A stretch of DNA of 64,000 bases from Agrococcus sp. ProA11 (GTDB lineage Bacteria; Actinomycetota; Actinomycetes; Actinomycetales; Microbacteriaceae). The notes beneath the pieces are model-generated. The model saw only the letters and a program-made list of their open reading frames with translations, searched no databases and was not told the origin of the DNA. The stretch lies in assembly GCF_039880525.1 (NCBI RefSeq), contig NZ_CP156989.1, forward strand, positions 1,240,001 through 1,304,000. Direction: 5' to 3'. This document shows, one piece after another, positions 42,933-56,548 of the stretch (positions are counted from its first letter, which is position 1; the number at the start of each line of letters is the position of its first letter). The position numbers were made by a program, and so were the translations under genes.

Positions 42933-43367
42933 ATGCGCATCCTCGTCCTGAACGGCCCGAACCTCGGCAGGCTCGGCACGCGCGAGCCAGAGGTCTACGG
43001 CACGGCGACGATCGCCGACATCGCGCCGCTGGTCGCCGCGGCCGGCACGGACGCCGCCCCGGTCGAGCCGGATGTGCGGCAGACCGACGACGAGGCCGAG
43101 CTGGTCGGCTGGCTGCACGAAGCCGTCGACACGCGCACTCCCGTGATCCTCAACCCGGCAGCGTTCACGCACTACTCCTACGCGCTCCGCGACGCATGCG
43201 CGCAGCTGCAGGGCGTCGCGCCGCTGATCGAGGTGCACATCTCGAACCCGCACGCGCGCGACACGTTCCGCCACACGTCGGTCGTCTCTGCGGTCGCGAC
43301 CGGGGTGATCGCGGGCCTCGGCATCGATGGCTACCGCCTGGCCGCGCTGGCGATCGTCGGGCGCTGA
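42933..43367 (+). CDS. aroQ: Type II 3-dehydroquinate dehydratase
   Basis: A 144-residue enzyme: MRILVLNGPNLGRLGTREPEVYG with the catalytic Arg/Tyr pair, NPAAFTHYSYALRDA and EVHISNPHARDTFRH with the catalytic His. The middle motif, usually QSNxEGELV, is RQTDDEAELV here, a conservative but unusual variant. It completes the aroE-C-K-B-Q set of this region. Confidence 0.9.
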   Translation: MRILVLNGPNLGRLGTREPEVYGTATIADIAPLVAAAGTDAAPVEPDVRQTDDEAELVGWLHEAVDTRTPVILNPAAFTHYSYALRDACAQLQGVAPLIEVHISNPHARDTFRHTSVVSAVATGVIAGLGIDGYRLAALAIVGR

Positions 43368-43404
43368 GCGCTGAGCCGCTGACGCTGCACTGCGGCGTAG
43401 CGCC

Positions 43405-44298
43405 TCAGTCGCGGACGGCCGCCACCGTGAGGGAGGCGGGCACCAGCAGCCGCTCACCGTCCGGGAGGGCGTAGCCGCCGTCGACGGCGACCATGCGCGG
43501 GTGCGCGTCCCACTCGAGCACCGTGCCCTCGTCGAGCGCGACGATCCGCAGCCCCGCATCGAGCAGTGCCGTCACGATCTCGGCGACCGAGTGCGGCCAC
43601 TCGAGGGTCCTCGGGTGCGCGACCCGCTCGCCGTCGCTCGCATAGGTGGTGTCGTCGATCCATTCGAGGGCGGTGCCGTTCGGGAAGTAGCGGTAGGCGA
43701 GGGTGAGCGCATCCGCGTCCGCATCGTCGAGGGCGAGCATCGCGGGATGGGCGTCGCGGAAGTACAGCAGCCCGCCGGGCACGAGCAGCTGCGCGATCTG
43801 CGCTGCCCAGCGCTCGAGATCCTGGAACCAGCAGATGGTGCCGATCGACGTGTACACGACATCCACTTGCGTCCCGATCGCCGAGGCCGCGTCGAGCACG
43901 TCGCTGTGCACCCAGCGGGCGTCGACGCCGCAGGTCGTCGAGAGCTCGGCCGCGACCTCAAGGGCGACGGTGGAGAAGTCGAGGCCGATGACGGATGCGC
44001 CCGCATACGCGAGCGAGACGGTGTCGGTGCCGATGTGGCACTGCAGGTGCGCCAGCGACCGTCCCGCGAGCGGACGCGGATCGTCGGCGGCGGCGCCCAG
44101 CAGCCGCGCGATCACCGGCAGATCGCGCCGCACGACGTCGGTGAGTGCGCTCGGGTTTCCCGGCAGGATGCGCAGCCCGTCGTAGTGCCGGGCGTGGATG
44201 GGCACCCGGTCATCCCAGTTCGCTCGATTGACCGCGGATGCGTCCGCGTGCGAGACACGATGGCCGTCGGAGTGCTGCGCGTCGGTGAGATCCTGCAC
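43405..44298 (-). CDS. Class I SAM-dependent methyltransferase
   Basis: A 297-residue methyltransferase. [18 protein letters not shown] near the N-terminus, motif I in [17 protein letters not shown] followed by [13 protein letters not shown], a post-I acidic residue, and [19 protein letters not shown]. The central glycine-rich loop reads QCHIGT. The acceptor is unknown. GTG start at 44298. Confidence 0.85.
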   Translation of the reverse strand: MQDLTDAQHSDGHRVSHADASAVNRANWDDRVPIHARHYDGLRILPGNPSALTDVVRRDLPVIARLLGAAADDPRPLAGRSLAHLQCHIGTDTVSLAYAGASVIGLDFSTVALEVAAELSTTCGVDARWVHSDVLDAASAIGTQVDVVYTSIGTICWFQDLERWAAQIAQLLVPGGLLYFRDAHPAMLALDDADADALTLAYRYFPNGTALEWIDDTTYASDGERVAHPRTLEWPHSVAEIVTALLDAGLRIVALDEGTVLEWDAHPRMVAVDGGYALPDGERLLVPASLTVAAVRD

Positions 44299-44384
44299 GG
44301 GGCAACTCTACGAGCCCTCGCGCGCCAGGTACACTCGTCTGTCGGCCCCTGCCAGGGTCATCAATCGACGGAATGGATCTCGGC

Positions 44385-44948
44385 ATGGCAACCACGAACG
44401 ACATCAAGAACGGCGCGGTGCTCAACCTCGACGGTCAGCTCTGGACCGTCATCGAGTTCCAGCACGTCAAGCCCGGCAAGGGCGGTGCATTCGTGCGCAC
44501 CAAGCTGCGCAACGCGCGCAGCCAGAAGACGGTCGACAAGACCTTCAACGCAGGCCAGAAGATGGAGTTCGCAACAGTCGACCGTCGCGACTACCAGTTC
44601 CTCTACAACGACGGCACCGACTTCGTGTTCATGGACAACGACACGTACGAGCAGCTGCCGATCCCGGCCGAGACCGTCGGCGACGGCGCCAAGTTCCTGC
44701 TCGAGAACGGCACCGCGACCATCTCGATGCACGAGGGCGAGGCGCTGCAGGTCGAGCTGCCCGCATCCGTCGTGCTCGAGATCACCTACACCGAGCCCGG
44801 CCTGCAGGGCGACCGCTCGAGCGCCGGCACGAAGTCGGCCACGGTCGAGACGGGCGCCGAGATCCAGGTGCCGCTGTTCGTCGAGCAGGGCACCCGCGTC
44901 AAGGTCGACACGCGCGACGGCAGCTACCTCGGCCGGATCAACGACTGA
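44385..44948 (+). CDS. efp: Translation elongation factor P
   Basis: A 187-residue factor helping ribosomes through polyproline. Family start [10 protein letters not shown] sets 44385; the tip loop is [13 protein letters not shown] with the Lys usually modified in some bacteria; [23 protein letters not shown] and the C-terminal [17 protein letters not shown] follow. A TACACT -10-like hexamer lies at 44330. Confidence 0.97.
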   Translation: MATTNDIKNGAVLNLDGQLWTVIEFQHVKPGKGGAFVRTKLRNARSQKTVDKTFNAGQKMEFATVDRRDYQFLYNDGTDFVFMDNDTYEQLPIPAETVGDGAKFLLENGTATISMHEGEALQVELPASVVLEITYTEPGLQGDRSSAGTKSATVETGAEIQVPLFVEQGTRVKVDTRDGSYLGRIND

Positions 44949-44949
44949 C

Positions 44950-45384
44950 GTGTCGGCGACGAACCCCGCGACCGAGTCCTATCCGTCGCGCCGCAAGGCT
45001 CGCAAGCACGCCGTCGAGGTGCTGTACTCGGCGAATGCGCGCGGTGAGGCGCCGACGACGGTGCTGCGCGACACTGCAGACAGGCTCGGCTGGGCCTCGC
45101 ACGGCTGGTTCGCCTTCGCCCACGAGCTCGTGGCTGGGGTCGCCGACGAGACCGAGGCGCTCGACGAGCTCATCGCGTCGTCCAGCGAGCACTGGCCCAT
45201 CGATCGGATGCCGCGCACCGACCTCGCGATCCTGCGGGTCGGCGCATGGGAGCTCGAGCACGAGACCGCTCCGGTGAGCGTCGTCATCTCGGAGGCCGTG
45301 CACCTCGCCAATGAGCTCTCGACAGACCGCTCTGGCTCGTTCATCAACGGCGTGCTCGGAAAGATCGCGGCGCAGCGAGGCTGA
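44950..45384 (+). CDS. nusB: Transcription antitermination protein NusB
   Basis: A 144-residue all-helical protein: RRKARKHAVEVLYSANARG, RMPRTDLAILRVGAWELEHE, VISEAVHLANELSTDRSGSFINGVLGKI. GTG start just after efp; this pair is conserved. Confidence 0.95.
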   Translation: MSATNPATESYPSRRKARKHAVEVLYSANARGEAPTTVLRDTADRLGWASHGWFAFAHELVAGVADETEALDELIASSSEHWPIDRMPRTDLAILRVGAWELEHETAPVSVVISEAVHLANELSTDRSGSFINGVLGKIAAQRG

Positions 45385-45418
45385 CTTGTGGGGGCCGGCC
45401 CCAGCGCTGCCGACCCGA

Positions 45419-45470
45419 TGCGCCCTGCTCCGGTGCGCCCGACTCCGGTGCGCCCGACTCCGGTGCGCCC
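45419..45470 (+). repeat. 15-bp tandem repeat
   Basis: TGCGCCCGACTCCGG in three full copies from 45419 (first copy differs at two bases) and a partial fourth. It lies in the 194-base nusB-DUF222 gap upstream of the SOS box. Confidence 0.85.
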
Positions 45471-45553
45471 CGCTGCAGCCTGTGAGCTCGAAGCGACTTC
45501 TCCACAGCCGCTGCGGGGGAGCCGCGGGATGTGGGCGGTGCGAGATAGCCTGT

Positions 45554-45569
45554 TCGAACAAACGTTCGA
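45554..45569 (+). promoter_or_regulatory. LexA (SOS) box
   Basis: TCGAAC-AAAC-GTTCGA, a perfect match to the actinobacterial LexA palindrome TCGAAC-N4-GTTCGA. It is 45 bases before the DUF222/HNH start, so that gene is probably DNA-damage inducible. Confidence 0.85.
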
Positions 45570-45614
45570 GTAGACGGGGTGCATGCGCTCCCCGGCGACG
45601 GGCAGGAGTCGAAG

Positions 45615-47303
45615 GTGACGAGCATCGAGCAGGTGGGGGTGGCGGTCGAGGCCGCGCGTGCCGCGCTCGCCGACGCCGACTCGCTGTCGCGGGCACCGCA
45701 CGAGGAGATCGCGGCGCTGCTGGCTCGCACGGCCGAGCTGTCGCGGGTGGTCGGTGGTCTGCAGCTGCGAGTGGTCGAGCAGGTCGCGGCACGCTCGACC
45801 GGGCCCGCGGAGGAGGCGCTGTGTCGGCGGCTCGGGCAGCGCAGCGCAAAGGAAGCGGTCGCGCACGCGTTCGGCGTCCGCGCCGGTGACGCGCAAGGAC
45901 TGCTCGCGCTGGCCGCCGCCACGACTGCGTCGGTGAGCCTGACTGGCGCCGAGCTCGCGGCTCGCTATCCCCACGTCGCGGGCGCGCTCGGCGAGGGCGC
46001 AGTGTCGGTGGCGCAGGCGCGCGCGATCGTCGGCACGCTCGAGCCGGCGGCGCCGCGCGCCGATCTGGAGCAGCTGGCGTGGGCCGAGGCGCAGCTGGTG
46101 GAGGTGGCGACCGACCCGACCGGACCGCTGGTGCCGGAGCTGCTGGTGACGCAGGCGCGCGCCTACGCGGCGCTGCTCGACCCCGATGGTGCACTGCCTG
46201 CCGACGAGCGGCTGCGGGCGATGCGCAGCGTGCGGCAACGCCAGCGCCCCGACGGCATCTGGCAGACCACGCTACTGTCTCCGCCGGAAGACGGTTCCGC
46301 GCTGAAAGCGTTCATGGACGCCTACTCCAGCCCCCGCGTGCAGGTCGCGTTCCACGACACCGACCCGGGCACCGACCCCGCCGCAGGCAGTGGCGAAGGC
46401 GACGGTGACGCGGACGGTGGCGTGGTGGATGACCGCACGCGCGAGCAGCGGCGGCACGACGCGTTCATGGCGCTGGTGCGGCAGCACGCCGCCTCCGGCA
46501 CCGCGCCCACCGCTGGCGGCGAGCCGCCCACGCTCGTCTTCCACGGCAACATCGCCGCCTACACCGCCTACCTGCTCGGCACCGAGCACCCCGAGCGCAC
46601 GCTCCGCATCGAGCACACCGGCGACCTCCTCCCGATCGAGACCGTCGACCGGCTGCTGTGCTCCGCGCAGGTGCAGCACAGCGTCGTCGACGAGACCGGC
46701 CACGTGCTCGCGCTCGGCCGCACCCAACGCCTCTTCAGTCGCGCCCAGCACCGCGCGCTCGCCATCCGCGACCGCGGCTGCCGCGTCAAGGGCTGCGGCA
46801 TGCCCGTCGCCTGGACCGAAGCCCACCACATCATCTGGTGGCAGCACGGCGGCGACACCGACATCGACAACGGCATTCTCGTCTGCAGCTACCACCACCA
46901 CGAGATCCACGCCGGCCGCCTCCACGTCGAACGCGCAGGAGACCAGCCCGGCAGCTGGCGCATCGTCGCAGCACTCCGACCACCAGACCGCTACGCACGC
47001 ACGACACGCGCCCCGGCCACCGCTGGCGCGATCACCGCCGCGAGCAACGGCCCAGTGCCGCGGTACGAGCGGATCATCGAGCGGTCGGTAGACGATGCGG
47101 CGGCACCGCACCACGTGCGGGCGCAGGGCGGCCGGAGCCCGCGGGATGCCGCTCCGCGAGTCGCGGGCGCTCGGCATCGTCGACGGATCCCCAGCCTGGT
47201 CGAGGCGTCAGTCGGGCATCGCCTGCACGTCCGAGGCACCCGCGGACGCGCGCTGGCGGCATGCGATCACCTGCCTCGGGCACGGATCGTCATGCGGCGA
47301 TGA
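45615..47303 (+). CDS. DUF222/13E12-type protein with HNH endonuclease domain
   Basis: A 562-residue protein: N-terminal DUF222 helical domain (EIAALLARTAELSRVVGGLQLRVVEQVAARS, GLLALAAATTASVS, RYPHVAGALGEGAVSVAQARAIV), then a C-terminal HNH nuclease with RDRGCRVKGCGMP, WTEAHHIIWWQHGGDTDIDNGILVC and HHHEIHAGR, including CxxC-type zinc ligands. The GTG at 45615 has AGGAG six bases upstream and is preferred over GTG 45579. Such proteins are multicopy in actinobacteria, and their biological role is unsettled. The upstream perfect SOS box ties this copy to DNA damage. Confidence 0.88.
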   Translation: MTSIEQVGVAVEAARAALADADSLSRAPHEEIAALLARTAELSRVVGGLQLRVVEQVAARSTGPAEEALCRRLGQRSAKEAVAHAFGVRAGDAQGLLALAAATTASVSLTGAELAARYPHVAGALGEGAVSVAQARAIVGTLEPAAPRADLEQLAWAEAQLVEVATDPTGPLVPELLVTQARAYAALLDPDGALPADERLRAMRSVRQRQRPDGIWQTTLLSPPEDGSALKAFMDAYSSPRVQVAFHDTDPGTDPAAGSGEGDGDADGGVVDDRTREQRRHDAFMALVRQHAASGTAPTAGGEPPTLVFHGNIAAYTAYLLGTEHPERTLRIEHTGDLLPIETVDRLLCSAQVQHSVVDETGHVLALGRTQRLFSRAQHRALAIRDRGCRVKGCGMPVAWTEAHHIIWWQHGGDTDIDNGILVCSYHHHEIHAGRLHVERAGDQPGSWRIVAALRPPDRYARTTRAPATAGAITAASNGPVPRYERIIERSVDDAAAPHHVRAQGGRSPRDAAPRVAGARHRRRIPSLVEASVGHRLHVRGTRGRALAACDHLPRARIVMRR

Positions 47304-47405
47304 GCGCCACTGCTCGGCTCTTCGGGGCAGCCGGCGACACGGCACCGCGAGTCGTTCACCCTTTGACCCCTCGTGCCTTCGCGCGAACGCGCGCACCATA
47401 GGAGC

Positions 47406-48644
47406 ATGCATGAGGCTGTCGAGCGCACCGAGCGCACCGAGCGCACCGAGCGGCTCGAGCGGCTCGAGCGCGACTGCGTCGTCGTGGGCGGGGGACCGGC
47501 CGGGCTCATGCTCGGCCTGCTGCTGGCACGCGGCGGGGTGCGCGTGACCGTGCTGGAGCAGCACGGCGACTTCCTGCACGACTTCCGCGGCGACACGATC
47601 CACCCCTCGACCCAGGAGGTGCTGCACGAGCTCGGCCTGCTGGATCGCTTCCTCGCGCGCCCGCACGCGGATCTGCCGCGAGTGAGGCTGTCGTTCTCGG
47701 GCCGCGACCTCGTGCTCGCGGACTTCACGCGGCTGCCGACCGAGCGCAAAGCAGTCGCCTTCATGCCGCAGTGGGACTTCCTCGACCTGCTCGCCGAGGC
47801 CGGCGGCGAGCACACCGGCTTCTCGCTCCGCATGCGCACCGCTGGCACAGCACTGCTGCATGACGGCGAACGCATCGCGGGCGTCGTCGCCGAGGGCCCC
47901 GATGGGCCGGTCGAGATCCGGGCGAAGCTCACGGTGCTGGCCGACGGGCGCGACTCCGCGCTCCGCACCGCAGCGGGCCTGACGCCGGTGGGAGCGAGGA
48001 GCGCGATCGATGTGCTGTGGTTCCGCCTGCCGCGAGCCGCCGACGAGCAGCTGCCGTTCCTGCTGGCCGGCGACGGCGCGGTGCTCTCGATCCCACGCGG
48101 CGACTTCTACCAGTGCGCCCACATCGTGCGGAAGGATGCCTGGCGCGCCGACGAGGCCTCTCTCGAGGCGATGCGGCGCAGGGTCGGGCTGCTGGCTCCG
48201 GTGTTCCGGCAGCGGATGTCGGCGCTGCGGCTCGACGAGGTGCGGGTGCTGCACGTGCGCATCGAGCGTCTCGAGCGCTGGTATCGCGACGGACTCCTCG
48301 CGATCGGCGACGCCGCGCACGCGATGTCGCCGGCCGGCGGCGTGGGCATCAACCTCGCGATCCAGGATGCGGTCGCCGCCGCGAACGCGCTCGTCCCGCG
48401 CCTGCGCCGCGCGCGACCGACTCCGGCGCTGCTGCGCGGCATCCAGCGTCGTCGAGAACGACCGGCCCGCATGACGCAGGCGTTCCAGCGTCGTCTCGAG
48501 ACGGTGCTCGCGCGACTGGCCGAGCCGGGCGAGCGCGTGCCGGTGCCGGTGCCGCTGCGCGTGCTGCAGCACCTGCCTGCGCTGCGGCACGTGATGGGCC
48601 GCTTCATCGGCATCGGGCTCCGACCGGAGCACGTCGCGCGATAG
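47406..48644 (+). CDS. FAD-dependent monooxygenase
   Basis: A 412-residue PHBH-type flavoprotein. FAD dinucleotide fold [20 protein letters not shown], the DG motif [11 protein letters not shown] and the GD motif [26 protein letters not shown]. It starts with a low-complexity [17 protein letters not shown] encoded by 9-bp DNA repeats. Substrate unknown; members hydroxylate aromatic or polyketide compounds. Confidence 0.88.
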   Translation: MHEAVERTERTERTERLERLERDCVVVGGGPAGLMLGLLLARGGVRVTVLEQHGDFLHDFRGDTIHPSTQEVLHELGLLDRFLARPHADLPRVRLSFSGRDLVLADFTRLPTERKAVAFMPQWDFLDLLAEAGGEHTGFSLRMRTAGTALLHDGERIAGVVAEGPDGPVEIRAKLTVLADGRDSALRTAAGLTPVGARSAIDVLWFRLPRAADEQLPFLLAGDGAVLSIPRGDFYQCAHIVRKDAWRADEASLEAMRRRVGLLAPVFRQRMSALRLDEVRVLHVRIERLERWYRDGLLAIGDAAHAMSPAGGVGINLAIQDAVAAANALVPRLRRARPTPALLRGIQRRRERPARMTQAFQRRLETVLARLAEPGERVPVPVPLRVLQHLPALRHVMGRFIGIGLRPEHVAR

Positions 48645-48671
48645 AGTGGAGCCATCAGACAACCTTGAAGC

Positions 48672-48709
48672 CCGTCCTGTGAGGCGGAGACCGTCCTGTG
48701 AGGCGGAGA
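48672..48709 (+). promoter_or_regulatory. Duplicated PyrR-binding leader element
   Basis: CCGTCCTGTGAGGCGGAGA is present twice in perfect tandem (48672-48690, 48691-48709), the second running into the pyrR ribosome-binding site (AAGGGAG). The word fits the PyrR RNA motif (UCC-x-GxGAGGC). In mycobacteria PyrR represses translation of such leaders. Regulation by uridine nucleotides is inferred. Confidence 0.7.
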
Positions 48710-48720
48710 AGGGAGTCGCA

Positions 48721-49356
48721 GTGACTCAGCGCACAGCGCCCACCAACAACGAGCCCAACACCAACGGGCCCACCGCCGACGAGCCTGTGACGAACGCGCC
48801 CGCGAGAACCGTGCTCGGCCCCGATGAGATCGCCAGGGCCCTCACCCGCATCGCCCACGAGATCCTCGAGGCGAATCACGGCGCAGACGATCTCATCCTG
48901 CTCGGCATCCCCACGCGCGGCGTGCATCTCGCGGCGCGGCTCGCCGATCGGCTGAGCGAGATCACGGGCGAGGACTTCGCCGCACGCACGGGCGCGCTCG
49001 ACATCACGATGCACCGCGACGATCTGCGCGCGCGCCCGACTCGCGCGTCGCACCCCACGCACATCCCCGCCGACGGCATCGACGATCGTGTCGTCGTCCT
49101 CGTCGACGACGTGCTCTACTCCGGCCGCACGATCCGGGCCGCGCTCGATGCGCTCTCGGATCTCGGCCGCCCGCGTGCCGTGCGGCTCGCGGTGCTCGTC
49201 GACCGCGGCCACCGTGAGCTGCCGATCCGCGCCGACTCCGTGGGCAAGAACCTGCCGAGCGCGCGCAGCGAGCACGTCTCGATCCTGCTCGACGAGGTCG
49301 ACGGTCGGGATGCCGTGCTGATCCAGGACGCCTCGGCCGCGAGCGGCGCCGCATGA
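48721..49356 (+). CDS. pyrR: Pyrimidine operon regulator / UPRTase PyrR
   Basis: A 211-residue PRTase-fold RNA-binding regulator. PRPP loop [35 protein letters not shown], and the [20 protein letters not shown] block. The first 35 residues are a low-complexity Asn/Pro/Thr extension ([14 protein letters not shown]). GTG start; stop overlaps pyrB. Confidence 0.95.
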   Translation: MTQRTAPTNNEPNTNGPTADEPVTNAPARTVLGPDEIARALTRIAHEILEANHGADDLILLGIPTRGVHLAARLADRLSEITGEDFAARTGALDITMHRDDLRARPTRASHPTHIPADGIDDRVVVLVDDVLYSGRTIRAALDALSDLGRPRAVRLAVLVDRGHRELPIRADSVGKNLPSARSEHVSILLDEVDGRDAVLIQDASAASGAA

Positions 49357-50303
49357 AGCACCTGCTGACCGCGGGCATGCCCCGCGACGAGGCGATCGCG
49401 CTGCTCGACCTCGCCGAGGACATGCATCAGATCCAGGATCGCGAGCTGAAGAAGCTGCCGGCGCTGCGAGGTCGCACGGTCGTGAACCTGTTCTTCGAGG
49501 ACTCGACCCGCACGCGCTCGTCGTTCGAGATCGCCGGCAAGTGGCTCTCGGCCGACGTCATCAACGTCTCGGGCAAGGGCTCGAGCGCATCGAAGGGCGA
49601 GTCGCTGCGCGACACCGGCCTGACGATCGCGGCCATGGGCGTCGACGGCGTCGTGGTGCGCTCCGGCTCATCCGGCGCTCCGGCGCTGCTCGCCGACTGG
49701 ATCGGGCGCCCGGTCGTCAATGCCGGCGACGGCACGCACGAGCATCCGACGCAGGCGCTGCTCGACGCCTTCGCGCTGCGCCGCCGGATCCACGGCGACG
49801 CCGCTCGAGGCAGAGGGCTCGACGGGGTGCGGGTGGCCGTCGTCGGCGACATCGCCCACTCGCGCGTCGCGCGCTCCAACGCGCTGCTGCTGCCGGCGCT
49901 CGGCGCCGAGGTGACCCTCGTCGGCCCGCCCTCGCTGCTGCCGCTCCCCGCTGCAGATGGCAAGCGGCTCGGCGTGCGCGCCGAGACCAGCCTCGATCGC
50001 GTGCTCGCCGAGCAGCCGGACGCCCTGATGCTGCTGCGCGTGCAGCTCGAGCGGCAGGCGGGCAAGGTCGCGCCGAGCGCGGCCGAGTACATCACCGGCT
50101 GGTCGCTCACCGACGAGCGCCTCGCGCGCATCCCGAAGACGCAGATCATGCACCCCGGCCCCATGAACCGCGGCCTCGAGCTCTCGAGCCGTGCCGCCGA
50201 CAGCGACGCGTCGACCGTGCTCGAGCAGGTCACCGCCGGCGTCTCGGTGCGCATGGCCGTGCTCTACTCGCTGCTGGCATCCGACCAGGGAGGCTCACGA
50301 TGA
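49353..50303 (+). CDS. pyrB: Aspartate carbamoyltransferase
   Basis: A 316-residue enzyme making N-carbamoyl-aspartate. Carbamoyl-phosphate site [13 protein letters not shown] (about 48-60), [15 protein letters not shown], and [11 protein letters not shown] are complete. Overlaps pyrR and pyrC by ATGA. Confidence 0.97.
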   Translation: MKHLLTAGMPRDEAIALLDLAEDMHQIQDRELKKLPALRGRTVVNLFFEDSTRTRSSFEIAGKWLSADVINVSGKGSSASKGESLRDTGLTIAAMGVDGVVVRSGSSGAPALLADWIGRPVVNAGDGTHEHPTQALLDAFALRRRIHGDAARGRGLDGVRVAVVGDIAHSRVARSNALLLPALGAEVTLVGPPSLLPLPAADGKRLGVRAETSLDRVLAEQPDALMLLRVQLERQAGKVAPSAAEYITGWSLTDERLARIPKTQIMHPGPMNRGLELSSRAADSDASTVLEQVTAGVSVRMAVLYSLLASDQGGSR

Positions 50304-51631
50304 CCACGACGCAGCCCCGAACCACGCTCCTGACGGGCGCCTCGATCCTGGGCGGGGAGGTGCGCGACCTCGCGATCGTCGACGGCGCCTTCGTCGACCC
50401 CGCGGCCATTGATCGCGATGCCGCCGAGGTCGTGGATGCATCCGGCCTCATCGCGCTGCCCGGCCTGGTCGACCTGCACACGCACCTGCGCCAGCCCGGC
50501 GGCGAGCAGGCGGAGACCATCGCCACCGGCGTGCGCGCCGCAGCCGCCGGCGGCTACACGTGCGTCTTCGCGATGGCGAACACGACGCCCGTCGCGGACA
50601 CGCAGGCTGTGGTCGAGCAGGTGCACCGACTGGGCCTGGAGGCCGGTCTCGCGACCGTGCGACCGATCGGCGCCGTGAGCGTCGGGCTCGCGGGGGAGCG
50701 GCTGGCCGACATGGGCATGCTCGCGGGCAGCGCGGCACGGGTCACGGTCTTCAGCGACGACGGCCACTGCGTCGCCGACGCCGAGCTCATGCGCCGCGCG
50801 CTCGAGCATGCGGCGTCGCTGGGCGCCGTGATCGCGCAGCACGCGCAGGATCCCGCGCTCACCCGCGGCTCCGTGATGCATGAGAGCCCGCTGGCGGCCG
50901 AGCTCGGCCTCACCGGGTGGCCGTCGGTCGCGGAGGCGTCGATCGTGGCGCGCGACGCAATGCTCGCCGAGGCGACGGGCGCGCGGCTGCATGTCTGCCA
51001 CGTGTCGACCGTCGAGACCGTCGAGGTCGTGCGCGCCGCCAAGGCGCGCGGCATCGCAATCACCGCAGAGGTCACGCCGCACCACCTGCTGCTCACCGAG
51101 GAGCTCGTGCGCGGCTACGACGGCCGCTTCAAGGTCAACCCGCCGCTGCGCGCCGACCGCGACGTGCGGGCGCTGCGCGAGGCCCTCGCCGACGGCACGA
51201 TCGACATCGTCGCGACCGACCACGCCCCGCACACCCCGGAGGCCAAGCAGACGGCGTTCGCGGATGCCGCCTTCGGCATGGTCGGACTCGAGACGGCGCT
51301 GAGCGTGGTGCAGCAGGCCTGCGTGGAGACCGGGCTGCTGGACTGGGCCGATGTCGCACGGGTGATGTCGACCGCGCCGGCCGCGATCGGCAGCGAGCCC
51401 GGGTACGACGCCCCGCTCGAGATCGGCTCGCCGGCGCACCTCGTGCTCGTCGACGCGGCCGCGCGCAGCACGGTCGAGATCGCCAGCCTGCATGGCCGCT
51501 CGACCAACTCGCCCTTCCTGGGCACCGAGCTGCCCGGTCGGGTCCTGCACGTCTGGCATGGCGGCCGGCGCACCGTCGACGGCGGAGCGATCGTCGACCA
51601 GCGCGCACAGGCCGCGGAGGTGCGTGCATGA
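50300..51631 (+). CDS. pyrC: Dihydroorotase
   Basis: A 443-residue class I amidohydrolase. Metal ligands in [22 protein letters not shown] and the late catalytic [13 protein letters not shown]. Coupled to pyrB. Confidence 0.96.
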   Translation: MTTTQPRTTLLTGASILGGEVRDLAIVDGAFVDPAAIDRDAAEVVDASGLIALPGLVDLHTHLRQPGGEQAETIATGVRAAAAGGYTCVFAMANTTPVADTQAVVEQVHRLGLEAGLATVRPIGAVSVGLAGERLADMGMLAGSAARVTVFSDDGHCVADAELMRRALEHAASLGAVIAQHAQDPALTRGSVMHESPLAAELGLTGWPSVAEASIVARDAMLAEATGARLHVCHVSTVETVEVVRAAKARGIAITAEVTPHHLLLTEELVRGYDGRFKVNPPLRADRDVRALREALADGTIDIVATDHAPHTPEAKQTAFADAAFGMVGLETALSVVQQACVETGLLDWADVARVMSTAPAAIGSEPGYDAPLEIGSPAHLVLVDAAARSTVEIASLHGRSTNSPFLGTELPGRVLHVWHGGRRTVDGGAIVDQRAQAAEVRA

Positions 51632-52134
51632 CCAAGGAGCTCTTCGCGCTGCTGAGCGCGGCGTTCGTGGCGCTCGTGGCGCTGCTAGTCGTGCTCGGCC
51701 TGTGGACGAAGCGCCGCCGCCAGCGCGACATCGTCGAGCCGCAGGGCTGGATCGAGGCGCTGCCGACGCTCGTCACCGAGGCGCTCTACATCGCGACGAC
51801 ACGCGCCGGTGACCCGTACGAGCGCATCTTCGCGCACGGCCTGGGCTTCCGCGGTCGCACGCAGCTCGCGATCGACGCCGAGGGCGTGCAGCTGCTCGCC
51901 GACCGGCGCGAGGTGCGCATCCCGGCGTCCAGCATCCGCGCCGTCGACCGCGCCACCTGGACCATCGACCGCGTCGTCGAGCCTGGCGGGATCCTCGTGA
52001 TCGCGCACACGCTCGGAGCGGATGTCGACACCTACCTCCGCGTCATCGGCGATGACGCTCCCGTGCTCGAGGCGCTCAGCAGCCTCGTGCGCGGCCCCAA
52101 GACCACCACGACCGGGGAAGGGACCACCCCATGA
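51628..52134 (+). CDS. PH-like membrane protein of the pyr operon
   Basis: A 168-residue protein with one N-terminal membrane helix (LLSAAFVALVALLVVLGLW) and a soluble beta-rich domain (ALYIATTRAGDPYERIFAHGLGFRGRTQLAIDAEGVQLL) resembling bacterial PH-like domains found in pyrimidine operons of actinobacteria. Overlaps pyrC and carA by ATGA. Function unknown. Confidence 0.8.
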   Translation: MTKELFALLSAAFVALVALLVVLGLWTKRRRQRDIVEPQGWIEALPTLVTEALYIATTRAGDPYERIFAHGLGFRGRTQLAIDAEGVQLLADRREVRIPASSIRAVDRATWTIDRVVEPGGILVIAHTLGADVDTYLRVIGDDAPVLEALSSLVRGPKTTTTGEGTTP

Positions 52135-53275
52135 CCGCAGCATCCACACCCGCCGGGCCCGCGGCGCTCGTCCTCGAGGACGGCACGATCTTCCGCGGCA
52201 CCGCGTACGGCGCCACCGGGCAGGCGCTCGGCGAGGCCGTCTTCGCGACCGGCATGACCGGGTACCAGGAGACGCTCACCGACCCGAGCTACGCCGGCCA
52301 GATCGTCGTGCAGACGTCGCCGCACATCGGCATCACCGGCGTGAACAAGGAGGACGACGAGTCCCGCCGCATGTGGCCGACGGGCTACGTCCTGCGCGCC
52401 GCCAGCCGGATCACGTCGAACTGGCGCTCTGAGGAGCCGCTCGGCGCGCAGCTCGAGCGCGACGGCGTCGTCGGCATCGCCGGCGTCGACACGCGCGCCA
52501 TCACCCGCCGCCTGCGCAACGTGGGCGCGATGCGCGCCGGCGTGTTCTCGGGCGACGCGCTCACGAGCGACGAGGCGATGCTCTCCGCCGTGCGCGAGAG
52601 CCCTGCCATGGCCGGTCGCAGCCTCGCCGCGGACGTCAGCACCCGGGAGCCCTACCGCTTGGAGGCGCTCACCGACTCGATCGGCACGCTCGCGGTGCTC
52701 GACCTCGGCGTGAAGGCCTCGACGCTCACCTACCTGCGTGAGCAGGGCTTCGACGTCGTGGTGCTGCCGCAGGACTCGACGCTCGAGGAGGTGCTCTCGC
52801 ACCAGCCTGTCGCCGCGTTCTACTCGAACGGTCCCGGCGACCCGGCCGCCTCCGACGCGCAGGTCGAGCTGCTGCAGGGTCTGCTGCGCGAGGAGCTGCC
52901 GTTCTTCGGCATCTGCTTCGGCAACCAGCTGCTCGGGCGCGCCCTGGGCTTCGGCACCTACAAGCTGCCCTTCGGTCACCGCGGCATCAACCAGCCGGTG
53001 CTCGACATCGCGACCGGCAGGGTCGAGATCACCAGCCAGAACCACGGCTTCGCGGTCGACGCCGTCGCGGGCGACGAGCTCGTCAGCCCGACCGGCTTCG
53101 GCCGCGTCGAGGTGAGCCACGTGTCGCTCAACGACCGGGTGGTCGAGGGTCTCCGCGCGCTCGACATCCCCGCCTTCAGCGTGCAGTACCACCCGGAGTC
53201 CGCGGCAGGGCCGAACGACGCCCGCCACATGTTCGATCAGTTCCGCCAGCTGGTGCTGGCGAAGAAGGGGGCCTG

Positions 53276-53276
<1 letters not shown>
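52131..53276 (+). CDS. carA: Carbamoyl-phosphate synthase small subunit
   Basis: A 381-residue glutaminase subunit. N-terminal domain [20 protein letters not shown], nucleophile Cys262 in [14 protein letters not shown], and [13 protein letters not shown] with His/Glu. Ends in a one-base overlap with carB. Confidence 0.97.

Positions 53277-56544
<3,268 letters not shown>

Positions 56545-56548
<4 letters not shown>

Noticed and set aside
45388-45573. A 61-codon frame with MRPAPVRPTPVRPTPVRP
   Set aside because: Its repeats come from the 15-bp DNA repeat, it runs over the SOS box, and it has no ribosome-binding site.
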